Positions 18,929 through 28,176 of a stretch of DNA of 64,000 nucleotides are shown piece after piece. Location: NCBI GenBank assembly GCA_025924715.1, contig JAICHV010000006.1:40324-104323 (forward strand), read 5' to 3'. The stretch is from Alphaproteobacteria bacterium. GTDB taxonomy: Bacteria > Pseudomonadota > Alphaproteobacteria > Micropepsales > Micropepsaceae. A program made the position numbers and the translations under genes. The notes under the pieces were generated by a model, which saw only the letters and a list, made by a program, of their open reading frames with translations, was not told the origin of the DNA and made no database searches. The first letter of the stretch is position 1. Each line of letters begins with the position of its first letter.

Positions 18929-19957
18929 TCAGTTGTACTGAACCGAGACCGTGAAGGTGCCGCTATAGGCGCCGTCCTGGGCGGTGCTGGCCACCGGCAT
19001 GGAACCGCCGATGGAAAAGCCCAAACTGCCGGCCGATCCCAGCGTCGAGCTTAAGGTTTGCGAGCCGGTGGCGGTGCTGGTCAGGGTGACCGTGGCGGTG
19101 CCGCCGGGCGTGGTCATCACAAAAGATGGCGGGATGCTGAGCGAGACCGTCTGCCCACCCTCGCCGGTCACGCTGTAGGTGGCATTGGTGGGGGCGGGAC
19201 TGCCCAGCCCGACCGCCCCGCCGCTAACCGTGCGGGCGCCCGTCGTGGCATCAATGTCCACCGTGCCGGTCCCGGTGGCCGGGCGCACGATGGTGCCAAA
19301 TTGCAGGCCGACGGGATTGGAAAGGGAAATCGGCCGGAACACCGTGGCCGCCACGGTGGCGGTCGGTCCATTGGTCGGCGTGGTCGGCGCCCCGGCGATA
19401 TCGACATAGAAGCCGGAATTCGCAGCCCCGGACGACAGGCCGGAATCATTGCCGGCGATGGGATAATCGAAGCCCACATAGAATGTGCCGCTGCTGCCAT
19501 TGCCGATCGAACTAAGCTGGAAGGTGATTGTGCTGCCGGTGGTCGGCGCCGTGGCCAGGACGGCTGTGCCCATCGCCACGGTAAAGTTGGTCAGGGTCCG
19601 GGCCCGCAAGGTGGGACTGCCGGCCGGACCGATCTTCACATTGACAGCGGCTTGGCTGCATTGATTGCCGTTGGCGCTGCAAGTGATCGTCACCAACGCC
19701 CTGGTGGTGGCGCTGGTGAGGCGCACGCCGGACCCGCTGGAGCGAGTGACAACGCCGCTCGAAGGATCGATGGTGAAGATCGTATCGCCGCTGGCCGCCG
19801 ACACGACATTGCCCAGGGCAGGCACGGTGGTGATGGTGGCGCTGAGAGTCGCGTTCTGACCCCCTCCGCCATTTTGGCCCGGCTGGGCCAAAGCGGCGAC
19901 GGTCAGCGTGAGCACCGACAGGGCGCCCAAGGTCAAAATGGCTCTTCTCACGGACAT
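18929..19957 (-). CDS. Two-domain DUF4402-like protein, candidate pilus tip adhesin (P4)
   Basis: Signal peptide; N-terminal domain of about 200 aa containing ITCSANGNQCSQA; C-terminal domain PISLSNPVGLQFGTIVRPATGTGTVDI...GAYSGTFTVSVQYN homologous to P3. Confidence 0.72.
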   Translation of the reverse strand: MSVRRAILTLGALSVLTLTVAALAQPGQNGGGGQNATLSATITTVPALGNVVSAASGDTIFTIDPSSGVVTRSSGSGVRLTSATTRALVTITCSANGNQCSQAAVNVKIGPAGSPTLRARTLTNFTVAMGTAVLATAPTTGSTITFQLSSIGNGSSGTFYVGFDYPIAGNDSGLSSGAANSGFYVDIAGAPTTPTNGPTATVAATVFRPISLSNPVGLQFGTIVRPATGTGTVDIDATTGARTVSGGAVGLGSPAPTNATYSVTGEGGQTVSLSIPPSFVMTTPGGTATVTLTSTATGSQTLSSTLGSAGSLGFSIGGSMPVASTAQDGAYSGTFTVSVQYN

Positions 19958-20025
19958 CCAAGCCGCCCCCCGGCATACGCGACGATATCGAAGCCTCGCC
20001 GCAAATACCAGATTGTGATTGATGC

Positions 20026-22794
20026 TTATTGTTTTGGATCAACCTTCGCAGGCGGAGTGGCGGGCGCCGGCGCTGCTTCGAATTCGACCTCTGCCTTTTG
20101 ATCCGGCACAAAGCCGCCATCGGCCGGCACCGTGAAGCTCACCGGGGTTTTCAGATGCATATGCAGGCGCGCCGCCTGGTCGGGATCGAGCTCCATGCGG
20201 TAGCTGCCGATCGCAATATGTTCGAAGCTCACCGTGCCGTCGAATTCGGTCAACCCGTCAACCGGCGGGGCGCCGGTTTTGACCAGGCGGATGCGCACCG
20301 AGGAAAGCCCGACCTGTTTGCCGTCCTTGGTCAAAAAGACTTTGAACAGCACTTCGCCGGTGGGGATCAGCGGATAAGGGATGCGCACCACTTGTCCGGC
20401 CCGCGGCGAAAACTCCACCGTGTGCGGCGGCGATTGGACATAGGGATCGTCGATGTCGTCCAGCCCCACTTGCAGATGGGCGATCGCCGGGGTCCCAAGC
20501 CCCGTGAGCAGCGCCTGGCCTTGCGTATCGGTGGTCTCGGACCGCTCGCCGCCATCCACCACCACCTTGGGCACCGGCTCGTCGCCGGCATCGAACACGC
20601 CATTGCCGTTGCGGTCGACGAAAGCCTGGAAAGCGGCGCTCCCTTGCGTTCCCACCCCCGACCGGGTGAGGCCATAATGACCGGCGATCGGATCGAAGAC
20701 GACACCGAAGGCAAGTTGCACTCCGATATTCCAGATATTGGTCTGCGGCGTATAGCTGCCTTGAAGCGATAGATCGCCCAGAGGGGAGCGATAGGTCCCG
20801 CCGGTTTGAAAAGTGGTCTGGGCCATCGAGCCCAGCGATTGGCCCACGCCCAGATGCAGGCTCAGTTCGGGCGAGAAGATCCGGTCGGCGGTGACGGCGA
20901 AGGCGTTGGCGCGCCAAGTCGGCAGCACGCCGTAATCGAACGTTCCCCGCAATTGCCATTCATAGGCTGCAAAGCTTGAAAGGCTGAAATTGCCCTCGAG
21001 GACCTGCGAGGCGGCGCCGTTGCCGGTCGTGTTGCGTTGGTATTGCAGCCCGTCCGAGATCAGCATGTCGGCCATGGTCCAGGAGGTTCGGCCGTTGGCC
21101 ACCAGGCTGGTCGAGCCGTCCCGGTACATATAATTCTGGACCGAGGCGGAAAGCGGAATGACCAATTGATGGACCGGCAGGGCCCCGTCGAGCGACAACG
21201 AGGAGTGCCGCAGCAGCGGCTTGGTCGGGTCGGTGAAAAAACTCTCGTCGATGAAACCGTGCTGATATTCGGAGTCCTGGGCCAGCATCGCGATCCCAAA
21301 GGGCTGGCCGGCCAGTCCAAGCGCAAGGGCGCTGCCGCCCTTGCTGTCATAAGCGGCGTCGATCTGGGTCGCCAGGCCCAGGATCGAAGTGCGCGCCCCT
21401 AGATCGCCCAGACCCCTGCTGTCCGTTTGGGTGAAAGGAATCAAAGCGGCGCCGCCCACCAGGGTGATATCGCCCGTCAGGCCATAGGTGGCGCTGCCCA
21501 CCGCTCGCAATTTGCCGGTGCCCGGCGGCGCGGTGTTGAGATCGAGCGAGCCGATTGGCAGCAAGGGCATATTCTGCTGCCCAATTCCGAATTGAAAGGT
21601 AAGGGTATGGGCGGTGACCTGGCCGCTGCTGACATTGACGACCCGCACCTGTTCGGTGCGTTCGCCATGCGGCCCATAGAGTACGATGCGGATGAGATTG
21701 ATGCCGCGGACCAGCGGCACGTTGAGGAATTCGTATCGTCCTTGCACCGGAGTACGCTGGCCGCTGCGCAGGATATCGTTGATGTAAAGCTCCGCGTCAT
21801 AGCCGATCGGCAATTCGCCGCGCAGATCGATATGGTCGAAGACGCTGGTCTCCTCCAAAGGCGCGGTGGAGAAGGCAAAGCCCCGCGCCGCCATGCTGGT
21901 GGCGCCGATCGGAAGCGAGGGGGTAAAGATATCGCCGCCCGATGCGCGGGTGGCGTCGATGGGGCCCAGCAGACCGCCGCCCACTTCATGCCGCTCGAAG
22001 GTCGCCCGCACCGTGGTGAGCCTGCCAACCTCGTCCGAGCCGGCAAAACCTTGAAAGCCCGTATAAAACACATCGGCGCCCATCCGCACGTCGAAGCGAC
22101 GGGTCGGCCCCGATTTGGTGGTGTCCAGCCCGCTGGCGGCGCCGATATCGAAAGCGGGCACCGAATAAAGCTGATAGGGCGAGGCGATCTTGAGCACCGG
22201 CTCGGCGGCGCCGGAATCGGTTCCCAGATTCTGGTCGCGCGCGGCACGCGCCAAGCGCTGCTGCAAGGGCAGCGGCTCCAGGGCGGTGAGCGTGATCTCG
22301 AGGGCCTCGGCATCCACCTTGATGGTGATCGGCAACAGCTTCTGCAGAGCCGAAGCGCGAAAATAGATATCCGAGGGGGTAACCGCATAGTCCTGCGGCA
22401 CCAGGGTCACCGGCTTGCCGGCCACCCGCGCCGTTCCGGTGGCCAGATCGATGGTGACCATGCGCTGCGCTTCGCCGATGCGCCCCGTGACGCGCCGTTC
22501 GGGTGCTGACACATCCAGATCCAGATCGAGCAGCTGCGCCAGATCGCGCAGCGGTATCAGCGGATCTTCGGGCGCGCCATAGGTGGCGAGGCTGTCGGTC
22601 AGGGTGAGCGTGCCCAGGCTCACCGAATAGAGGAGCAGGTCCTCCTCGCGCACCGCTGCAGGCTCAGAGGCATCCGCAGGTTTGGGCGGCGGGGCACGCG
22701 GCGAGGCTTGAGCGAGCCTTTGTACTTGCGCGACGCCTTGGATCCCGGAGGCGAGATAGACAGCACATACCAAGAGCGGAACGACACGCTTCAA
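20026..22794 (-). CDS. Outer-membrane fimbrial usher-like protein
   Basis: 922 aa, signal peptide, long beta-barrel-like middle region, SFYDHIDLRGELPIGYDAELYINDILRSGQ-type motif (VFDHIDLRGELPIGYDAELYINDILRSGQRTPVQGRYEFLNVPLVRGINLIRIVLYGPHGE), C-terminal FVDRNGNGVFDAGDEPVPKVVV domain; adjacent to chaperone gene. Confidence 0.82.
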   Translation of the reverse strand: MKRVVPLLVCAVYLASGIQGVAQVQRLAQASPRAPPPKPADASEPAAVREEDLLLYSVSLGTLTLTDSLATYGAPEDPLIPLRDLAQLLDLDLDVSAPERRVTGRIGEAQRMVTIDLATGTARVAGKPVTLVPQDYAVTPSDIYFRASALQKLLPITIKVDAEALEITLTALEPLPLQQRLARAARDQNLGTDSGAAEPVLKIASPYQLYSVPAFDIGAASGLDTTKSGPTRRFDVRMGADVFYTGFQGFAGSDEVGRLTTVRATFERHEVGGGLLGPIDATRASGGDIFTPSLPIGATSMAARGFAFSTAPLEETSVFDHIDLRGELPIGYDAELYINDILRSGQRTPVQGRYEFLNVPLVRGINLIRIVLYGPHGERTEQVRVVNVSSGQVTAHTLTFQFGIGQQNMPLLPIGSLDLNTAPPGTGKLRAVGSATYGLTGDITLVGGAALIPFTQTDSRGLGDLGARTSILGLATQIDAAYDSKGGSALALGLAGQPFGIAMLAQDSEYQHGFIDESFFTDPTKPLLRHSSLSLDGALPVHQLVIPLSASVQNYMYRDGSTSLVANGRTSWTMADMLISDGLQYQRNTTGNGAASQVLEGNFSLSSFAAYEWQLRGTFDYGVLPTWRANAFAVTADRIFSPELSLHLGVGQSLGSMAQTTFQTGGTYRSPLGDLSLQGSYTPQTNIWNIGVQLAFGVVFDPIAGHYGLTRSGVGTQGSAAFQAFVDRNGNGVFDAGDEPVPKVVVDGGERSETTDTQGQALLTGLGTPAIAHLQVGLDDIDDPYVQSPPHTVEFSPRAGQVVRIPYPLIPTGEVLFKVFLTKDGKQVGLSSVRIRLVKTGAPPVDGLTEFDGTVSFEHIAIGSYRMELDPDQAARLHMHLKTPVSFTVPADGGFVPDQKAEVEFEAAPAPATPPAKVDPKQ

Positions 22795-22797
22795 GGC

Positions 22798-23772
22798 TCA
22801 AGGCTTGCTGTTTTCCACCGAGGCTTGTCCCAATACGGTTCCAGGAGATGTGTCGTCATCGCTGAACGTGATTTGGAGCGGGTCGCCGGGCGTGGGTGCG
22901 GTGGTGAGCGGTAGGCGCATGGACCGGCGATTGATTTCCGGATAGACGCCGACGCCCCGGGCGACGCCCAGGGGATCGCCGCCTCGCTTGGTGTCGCGGA
23001 TCTCGACATTGCCAAACAGCGAGTTGGCGCCAAGACGTACCAGATCGAAGGTCACCACGGGCGTGCGCCTGGCCGGCGCCACGCCATCCGGAGAGATGTT
23101 GGCATATTCGAGCTTGGCGTTTTCGATTCCCGCCTTCACCTCCGGCGTGCCCATCCGCAGGATGAGCGGAATGCTGAGGCCGAAGGCCGAATTGATGACG
23201 AAGCGCAATTCGCCGGGATTTCCCGCGGCGGCCTGCTCGGCGGTGAGACCCGCATTGCGGGGCGGAACGGTGGTCACGGTCAGGGTGGTGCGGTATTCGC
23301 CGGTGGCGTCGGCGGCCGGTTCCACCCGAAGGCGGATGGTCTGGCCTTTGCCGGGAGCCAGAACGGCGCGGCGCGGCGTGACCAGGACCATATCCTTGGC
23401 GGATCGCTCGCGATCGACAATGGATTTGAGTTCGGGCTTGGCCTGCGCATCCGCGCTGGGCATGATCTGGCCATCGGGCAGCATCACCCGATCGACCAGC
23501 GCGATGTCGAAGGTCGCCGTCGCGGTGCCTTGGTTGAAGATGAAGACGGTGGCCGAGCGCTTGTTGCGGTCGAAGGTGACGCGCTTGGGCGAGATGTTGA
23601 GATTGGCGCCCACGCTGGAGGAAACCGAGGCCGGAGCGGGAGGTGCTGAAGCGGGCACCGGCTGTGCCGCCAGCTCACCCCCGGGCAAAAGGGCGATCCA
23701 TGCAATGGCCGCCAGCCCGGCGCGACCTAGATTCCTAGGGCCGCGAGCACGGGCCACGTTATCAGTGTCCAT
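22798..23772 (-). CDS. Periplasmic pilus-assembly chaperone (PapD-like fold)
   Basis: LNISPKRVTFDRNKRSATVFIFNQGTATATFDIALVD...VTPRRAVLAPGKGQTIRLRV...INSAFGLSIPLILR. Confidence 0.82.
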   Translation of the reverse strand: MDTDNVARARGPRNLGRAGLAAIAWIALLPGGELAAQPVPASAPPAPASVSSSVGANLNISPKRVTFDRNKRSATVFIFNQGTATATFDIALVDRVMLPDGQIMPSADAQAKPELKSIVDRERSAKDMVLVTPRRAVLAPGKGQTIRLRVEPAADATGEYRTTLTVTTVPPRNAGLTAEQAAAGNPGELRFVINSAFGLSIPLILRMGTPEVKAGIENAKLEYANISPDGVAPARRTPVVTFDLVRLGANSLFGNVEIRDTKRGGDPLGVARGVGVYPEINRRSMRLPLTTAPTPGDPLQITFSDDDTSPGTVLGQASVENSKP

Positions 23773-23838
23773 GATACGTTCCTTGAGAACCGCACGCCCC
23801 TCGCCCGCGGTAAGCCTAAGATTTAACGGACAAAGTCG

Positions 23839-23853
23839 TTAACTTCAAGTTAA
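23839..23853. promoter_or_regulatory. Candidate CtrA-type box (TTAA-N7-TTAA)
   Basis: TTAACTTCAAGTTAA, a perfect palindrome around a central C and an exact TTAA-N7-TTAA match, in the divergent promoter region 23773..23943. Confidence 0.6.
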
Positions 23854-23943
23854 TCACCTGATATTGCAGGACCCGGCAGCCCCGGCATATGGATGACGAA
23901 GAGGCCATATTCGGGTTCGATTGCATAAAAAGGGGAGGCTTTC

Positions 23944-24867
23944 ATGCGCATCCGGCACGCCCTGCTCGCGGTCACCGCCGTCCTCGGCATCGTCAACACC
24001 GCATCGGCCCAGCCCGGCAGGATGGCGGCCTGGGCGCCGCAGCCGGCGAGGCCCGCGCCCTTCACGCCGCCCAACGCGCTCTTCAAGCCGCTCAGCGCCA
24101 TTCTTGCCCGCCACAAGGCGCAAAAGAGCTGGGCCGAGACGGAAGTGCTGACGCGCGATTATATCGGCCAGTACATCCAGATGGCGCCGGGCGAGAAGAC
24201 CAAGACGCAATTCTATGCCGATGATCGCGTCTTCTGGGTGGTGCAATCCGGCGCGATCCGCTTCACCATCGAAGGCCAGGAGCCCTTCGTCGCCACCAAG
24301 GGCTTCCTGGTGCAGGTGCCCTATCGCGTGCCTTACAGCATGGAGACGGTGGGCGAGGAGCCGTCGCTGCGCTTCGAGATACGCGCCTCTTACGAGCAGC
24401 CTTCCTATCCCAGCACCGAGACCCCGCCCAAAGTGAAGGGCTGGAATTACGCCCTGGCCACCTATACCGGCAAAGGCAAATATGACGACAGCAACAAGCC
24501 CTATCTGGATTTCGAAAAGGACATCGTGCAGGGCGGCGGCAAGGGCGGCGGCTTTGTGCGCGACGATCACACTTGGGCCAATGTGATCCGCGGAGCGGCG
24601 GCGCCGCTGCCCGCCGACACCGAGCTTGGCCATTTCCACGAAAATTTCGCCGAATTCTGGATCGTGCTGGAAGGCGAAGAGGATTTCCTGATCCAGGGCG
24701 AAAAACTGGTGCGGGCCCATAGGGGCGACATCGTCTTCGCGCCGGAAGAACGCTGGCACCGCGCCACCCATAACGGGCCGATCGGCACCATGAGCACGCG
24801 CCTGGCGGTGACGCCGCGTCCGCCCAGCCTGCATTATTATCAGCCGGGTTCGTCGGGCGGGGACTGA
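23944..24867 (+). CDS. Secreted bicupin-like protein
   Basis: Signal peptide MRIRHALLAVTAVLGIVNTASA; two cupin-like segments, second ELGHFHENFAEFWIVLEGEEDFLIQGEKLVRAHRGDIVFAPEERWHRA. Confidence 0.75.
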   Translation: MRIRHALLAVTAVLGIVNTASAQPGRMAAWAPQPARPAPFTPPNALFKPLSAILARHKAQKSWAETEVLTRDYIGQYIQMAPGEKTKTQFYADDRVFWVVQSGAIRFTIEGQEPFVATKGFLVQVPYRVPYSMETVGEEPSLRFEIRASYEQPSYPSTETPPKVKGWNYALATYTGKGKYDDSNKPYLDFEKDIVQGGGKGGGFVRDDHTWANVIRGAAAPLPADTELGHFHENFAEFWIVLEGEEDFLIQGEKLVRAHRGDIVFAPEERWHRATHNGPIGTMSTRLAVTPRPPSLHYYQPGSSGGD

Positions 24868-24873
24868 AGAGAT

Positions 24874-24949
<76 letters not shown>

Positions 24950-25114
24950 AACGCCCGCGTGGTCCGGCGGGAGGCGGGTGTATAGCGAAGGGGTGCCCGA
25001 CTGTCCAGAAAACCCCGCTACGCCCCTGTGACTTAAATAATCCGGCTTATTTTCCGGCCATTTTACCGGGGAAAGAGTGGCAAGTTCCCGGGGCCGCGAA
25101 AACCAAACCGCCGA

Positions 25115-26269
25115 TCAGATGATCCCGCCGGAGTGCCGCGGGATTTCCACCTGGCGGTGGACATGCACGCTCATCAGCAGGCCGAAGCCGAACATCACGC
25201 TCAGCATGGCGGTGCCGCCATAGGACAGAAGCGGCATGGGGATGCCGACCACCGGGATCAGGCCCATCACCATCAGGCCATTGATCATGATGTAGAAAAA
25301 GAAATTGAGGGTAATGCCCATCGCCAGCAGCCGGCCGAACTGGCTGCGGGCGCTCATGGCGATCTGGATGCCGTAACCGATGATCACCGCGAACAGGATG
25401 AGCAAGGCGATGGCGCCGACAAAGCCGAATTCCTCGCAGAAACTGGTCCAGATGAAATCGGTCTGGGCCTCGGGCAGAAAATTGAGCCGGCTCTGGGTGC
25501 CCTGCAGGAAACCCTTGCCGCTGAGGCCGCCCGAACCGATGGCAATCTTGGCCTGGGTGATGTTCCAGCCTGCCCCCAAGGCATCGCTTTCGGGATTGAG
25601 GAAGGTCATCACCCGCGCCTTCTGGTAATCATGCAGCACAAAGCGCCAGGCCATCGGCACCGCAACGGCGAGGGCCGTGGCCGCGGGCGCGATCCAGTAC
25701 CAGCTCAGCCCCGCCAGAAACAGCAGCGCACAGCCATCGGCCGCGATGATGATGGTGGTGCCCAGATTGGGTTCCAGCGCCACGAACAAAGCCGGGATCG
25801 CGATCATCGTCAGCGCGATCAGAAGCGGCAGGGGCTTGGAAATGTCCTCGACGCTCTTGCCATGGAGAAAGCGCGCCAGCGCCAGCACCAGCGAGATTTT
25901 CATCAATTCGGAAGGCTGGATTTCCATCCCCGCGATATTGATCCAGCGCTGCGCCCCCAAGCCGACATGGCCGAACACATCGACCGCCATGAGCAGCAAC
26001 AGCGCCAGGCCATAGGCGGGATAGGCAAGGCCCATCCACACCCGGATATCGATGGTCGCCACCGCCACCAGGATGAAAAATCCGACCACGAATTTCAGAA
26101 TCTGCGGCAGCGCCCAGGGATGGAAATTGGCATTCGCCACCGAATAGAGCATGGCGAAGCCGGCACAGGCGCACAGCGTCACCAGCAGCACCAAGCCCCA
26201 ATTCACTTCACCGAGCTTGTCGGCGATGCCCAGGGTGCGTTTGGCGGCGGCGTAAGGCCTGGTGTTCAT
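25115..26269 (-). CDS. rodA: Rod shape-determining protein RodA (SEDS glycosyltransferase)
   Basis: GLGAQRWINIAGMEIQPSELMKISLVLALARFLHG...NPESDALGAGWNITQAKIAIGSGGLSGKGFLQGTQ. Confidence 0.96.
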   Translation of the reverse strand: MNTRPYAAAKRTLGIADKLGEVNWGLVLLVTLCACAGFAMLYSVANANFHPWALPQILKFVVGFFILVAVATIDIRVWMGLAYPAYGLALLLLMAVDVFGHVGLGAQRWINIAGMEIQPSELMKISLVLALARFLHGKSVEDISKPLPLLIALTMIAIPALFVALEPNLGTTIIIAADGCALLFLAGLSWYWIAPAATALAVAVPMAWRFVLHDYQKARVMTFLNPESDALGAGWNITQAKIAIGSGGLSGKGFLQGTQSRLNFLPEAQTDFIWTSFCEEFGFVGAIALLILFAVIIGYGIQIAMSARSQFGRLLAMGITLNFFFYIMINGLMVMGLIPVVGIPMPLLSYGGTAMLSVMFGFGLLMSVHVHRQVEIPRHSGGII

Positions 26270-28176
26270 CGCACGCTACCCGGCGGTGTCAGGCTCGCCG
26301 AATGAATCGGGTAAGCCGTGGGCAATTCCAGGGTCTTGCGCTTTTGCGCGAACTGCAGGATGTCGCGGGCCGCCAGCACCTGGAAATGTTCCGTGGTGGC
26401 GCCGTGCTCGATAATGCAGGCGCAGGCGTAGCGCGGCGCCGCCACCGGCGCGAAGCCGATGAACAGCGCATGGTCGCGCAGCTTCCACGCCAGCGCGGAA
26501 TTCTTGGTGATGCCGCTCGCATGCTCGGCCTGACTATAGGCGCGCACTTGGGCGGTTCCGGTCTTGCCGGCCATCTCAAAGCCCGGCTCCGGACGGCCGC
26601 GGAAAGCGTAGCCCGTTCCGCCGGGCTCGTTCATGACCTTGTTCATGCCCTCGCGCACCCGCGCCAGCGCGTCTGGGGTAAGGTCCAGCGGCGGCGCCTC
26701 CGACGCGCGCATCACGCGGCTGCCGACTTGATGCACGAGCCGGGGCTGGACGGCGCGGCCCGAAGCGATGCGTGCCGCTTCCAGCGCCAATTGCATCGGC
26801 GTCGCCGTGACATAGCCCTGCCCGATGGCGGCGCTGAGCGTGTCACCCGGCTGCCAGGGCGTCCGGTAGCGTTTCAGCTTCCAGTCCCGTGACGGAATCA
26901 AGCCGGATTTCTCCCCGGGCAATTCGATGCCCGTGGGCGCCCCCAGGCCCAGTTTCAGCGCCGTTTCCTGGATCTTGTCGATCCCCAGCCGGCGCGCGGT
27001 TTCGTAAAAGAATACGTCGCAGGAATTCTTGAGCCCGCCCTCGAGATCGAGCGACCCATGGCCGCGATGATAGGTGGTCCAGGACCAGCAATTGAAGGTG
27101 TGATTGCCCAGCGTCAGCCTTCCGTTGCAGGTGACGCGATAATCCGGCGTGGCCAGCCCCGCCTCAACCGCGGCCGCCGCCACCACGGGCTTGAAGGTGG
27201 ACCCGGGCGGATAGATGCCCGACATCGCTTTGTTCAGAAGCGGAATATGGTCGTTCTCGGTCAGCGCCTTCCATTCGTCATTGCTGATCCCGACATTGAA
27301 GGCATTGGGGTCATAGCCGGGGCTGGAGACCAGCGACAGCACATCGCCATTGTTGACATCGAGCACCACACAGGCCGCGCTCTGGTCGGCCAGTCTTTGC
27401 GCCGCGAATTTTTGCAATTCGCCGTCGATGGTAAGCCAGACATCCTGGCCCGGCACGCCTTCCTCATGGCCGAGTTCGCGGATGATGCGGCCATAGGCAT
27501 TGACCTCGGCGCGGATGGCCCCGGCCTTGCCGCGTACTTCGGTGTCGAAGGCTTTCTCGATACCGCGCTTGCCGATGCGGTAGCCGGGCAGATCGAGCAG
27601 CGGATCGGCGTCATGCGCCTTGTCTTCCGGCGACACCGAGGCGACATAGCCCAGGATATGCACCATCTCGTCCCCGAACGGATAATCGCGGGTCTGGCCG
27701 ACATCGGGCTGCACCCCGGGCAGATAAGGCAGATGCAGATTGATGCGGGAGAATTCTTCCCAGCTCAGATTCTCGGCCACCGGCACGGGAACGAATTTCT
27801 TGTTCTGGGCGATGGTGGCGAGGATCTTCTTTTTCTGCGCGTCCGAGATCTGGATCAGCTCGGCGATGGTGTCGACGGCCTTTGCCACGCCATCGCTGGC
27901 CTTCTCCGCCACCAACAGCACCCGGTAATTGCGCCGGTTGTTGGCGAGCTCGGCACCGAAACGATCCAGGATGCGGCCGCGCGGCGGCGCCAACAGCCGC
28001 TCGGAGACGCGGTTGCCCTCCGCCGCGGTCTTGTACTGTTCGCCTTCGCGGATCTGCAATTGATAGAGCCGTCCGGCCAGGACCGCGAAGACCGCCGTCA
28101 TGCCGGCGCCCACGCCAAGGGTGCGGCGGGTGAAGACGGCGTAGCGGCTCTTGTCCTTCTTGTCGAACAACGGCAT
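26266..28176 (-). CDS. mrdA: Penicillin-binding protein 2
   Basis: GRILDRFGAELANNRRNYRV...YPPGSTFKPVVAAAAVEAG...AGKTGTAQV. Confidence 0.96.
   Translation of the reverse strand: MPLFDKKDKSRYAVFTRRTLGVGAGMTAVFAVLAGRLYQLQIREGEQYKTAAEGNRVSERLLAPPRGRILDRFGAELANNRRNYRVLLVAEKASDGVAKAVDTIAELIQISDAQKKKILATIAQNKKFVPVPVAENLSWEEFSRINLHLPYLPGVQPDVGQTRDYPFGDEMVHILGYVASVSPEDKAHDADPLLDLPGYRIGKRGIEKAFDTEVRGKAGAIRAEVNAYGRIIRELGHEEGVPGQDVWLTIDGELQKFAAQRLADQSAACVVLDVNNGDVLSLVSSPGYDPNAFNVGISNDEWKALTENDHIPLLNKAMSGIYPPGSTFKPVVAAAAVEAGLATPDYRVTCNGRLTLGNHTFNCWSWTTYHRGHGSLDLEGGLKNSCDVFFYETARRLGIDKIQETALKLGLGAPTGIELPGEKSGLIPSRDWKLKRYRTPWQPGDTLSAAIGQGYVTATPMQLALEAARIASGRAVQPRLVHQVGSRVMRASEAPPLDLTPDALARVREGMNKVMNEPGGTGYAFRGRPEPGFEMAGKTGTAQVRAYSQAEHASGITKNSALAWKLRDHALFIGFAPVAAPRYACACIIEHGATTEHFQVLAARDILQFAQKRKTLELPTAYPIHSASLTPPGSVR

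Noticed and set aside
16780-19957. Pilin-like genes as S-layer or RTX-type repeats
   Set aside because: No GGxGxDxxx calcium repeats; conserved penultimate Tyr/Gly-14 and adjacent usher/chaperone favour pilus subunits
20026-22794. Usher C-terminal DRNGNGVFDAGDE as a dockerin/cellulosome signal
   Set aside because: Single calcium-loop-like motif inside a surface-protein domain; no cohesin or cellulosome genes nearby
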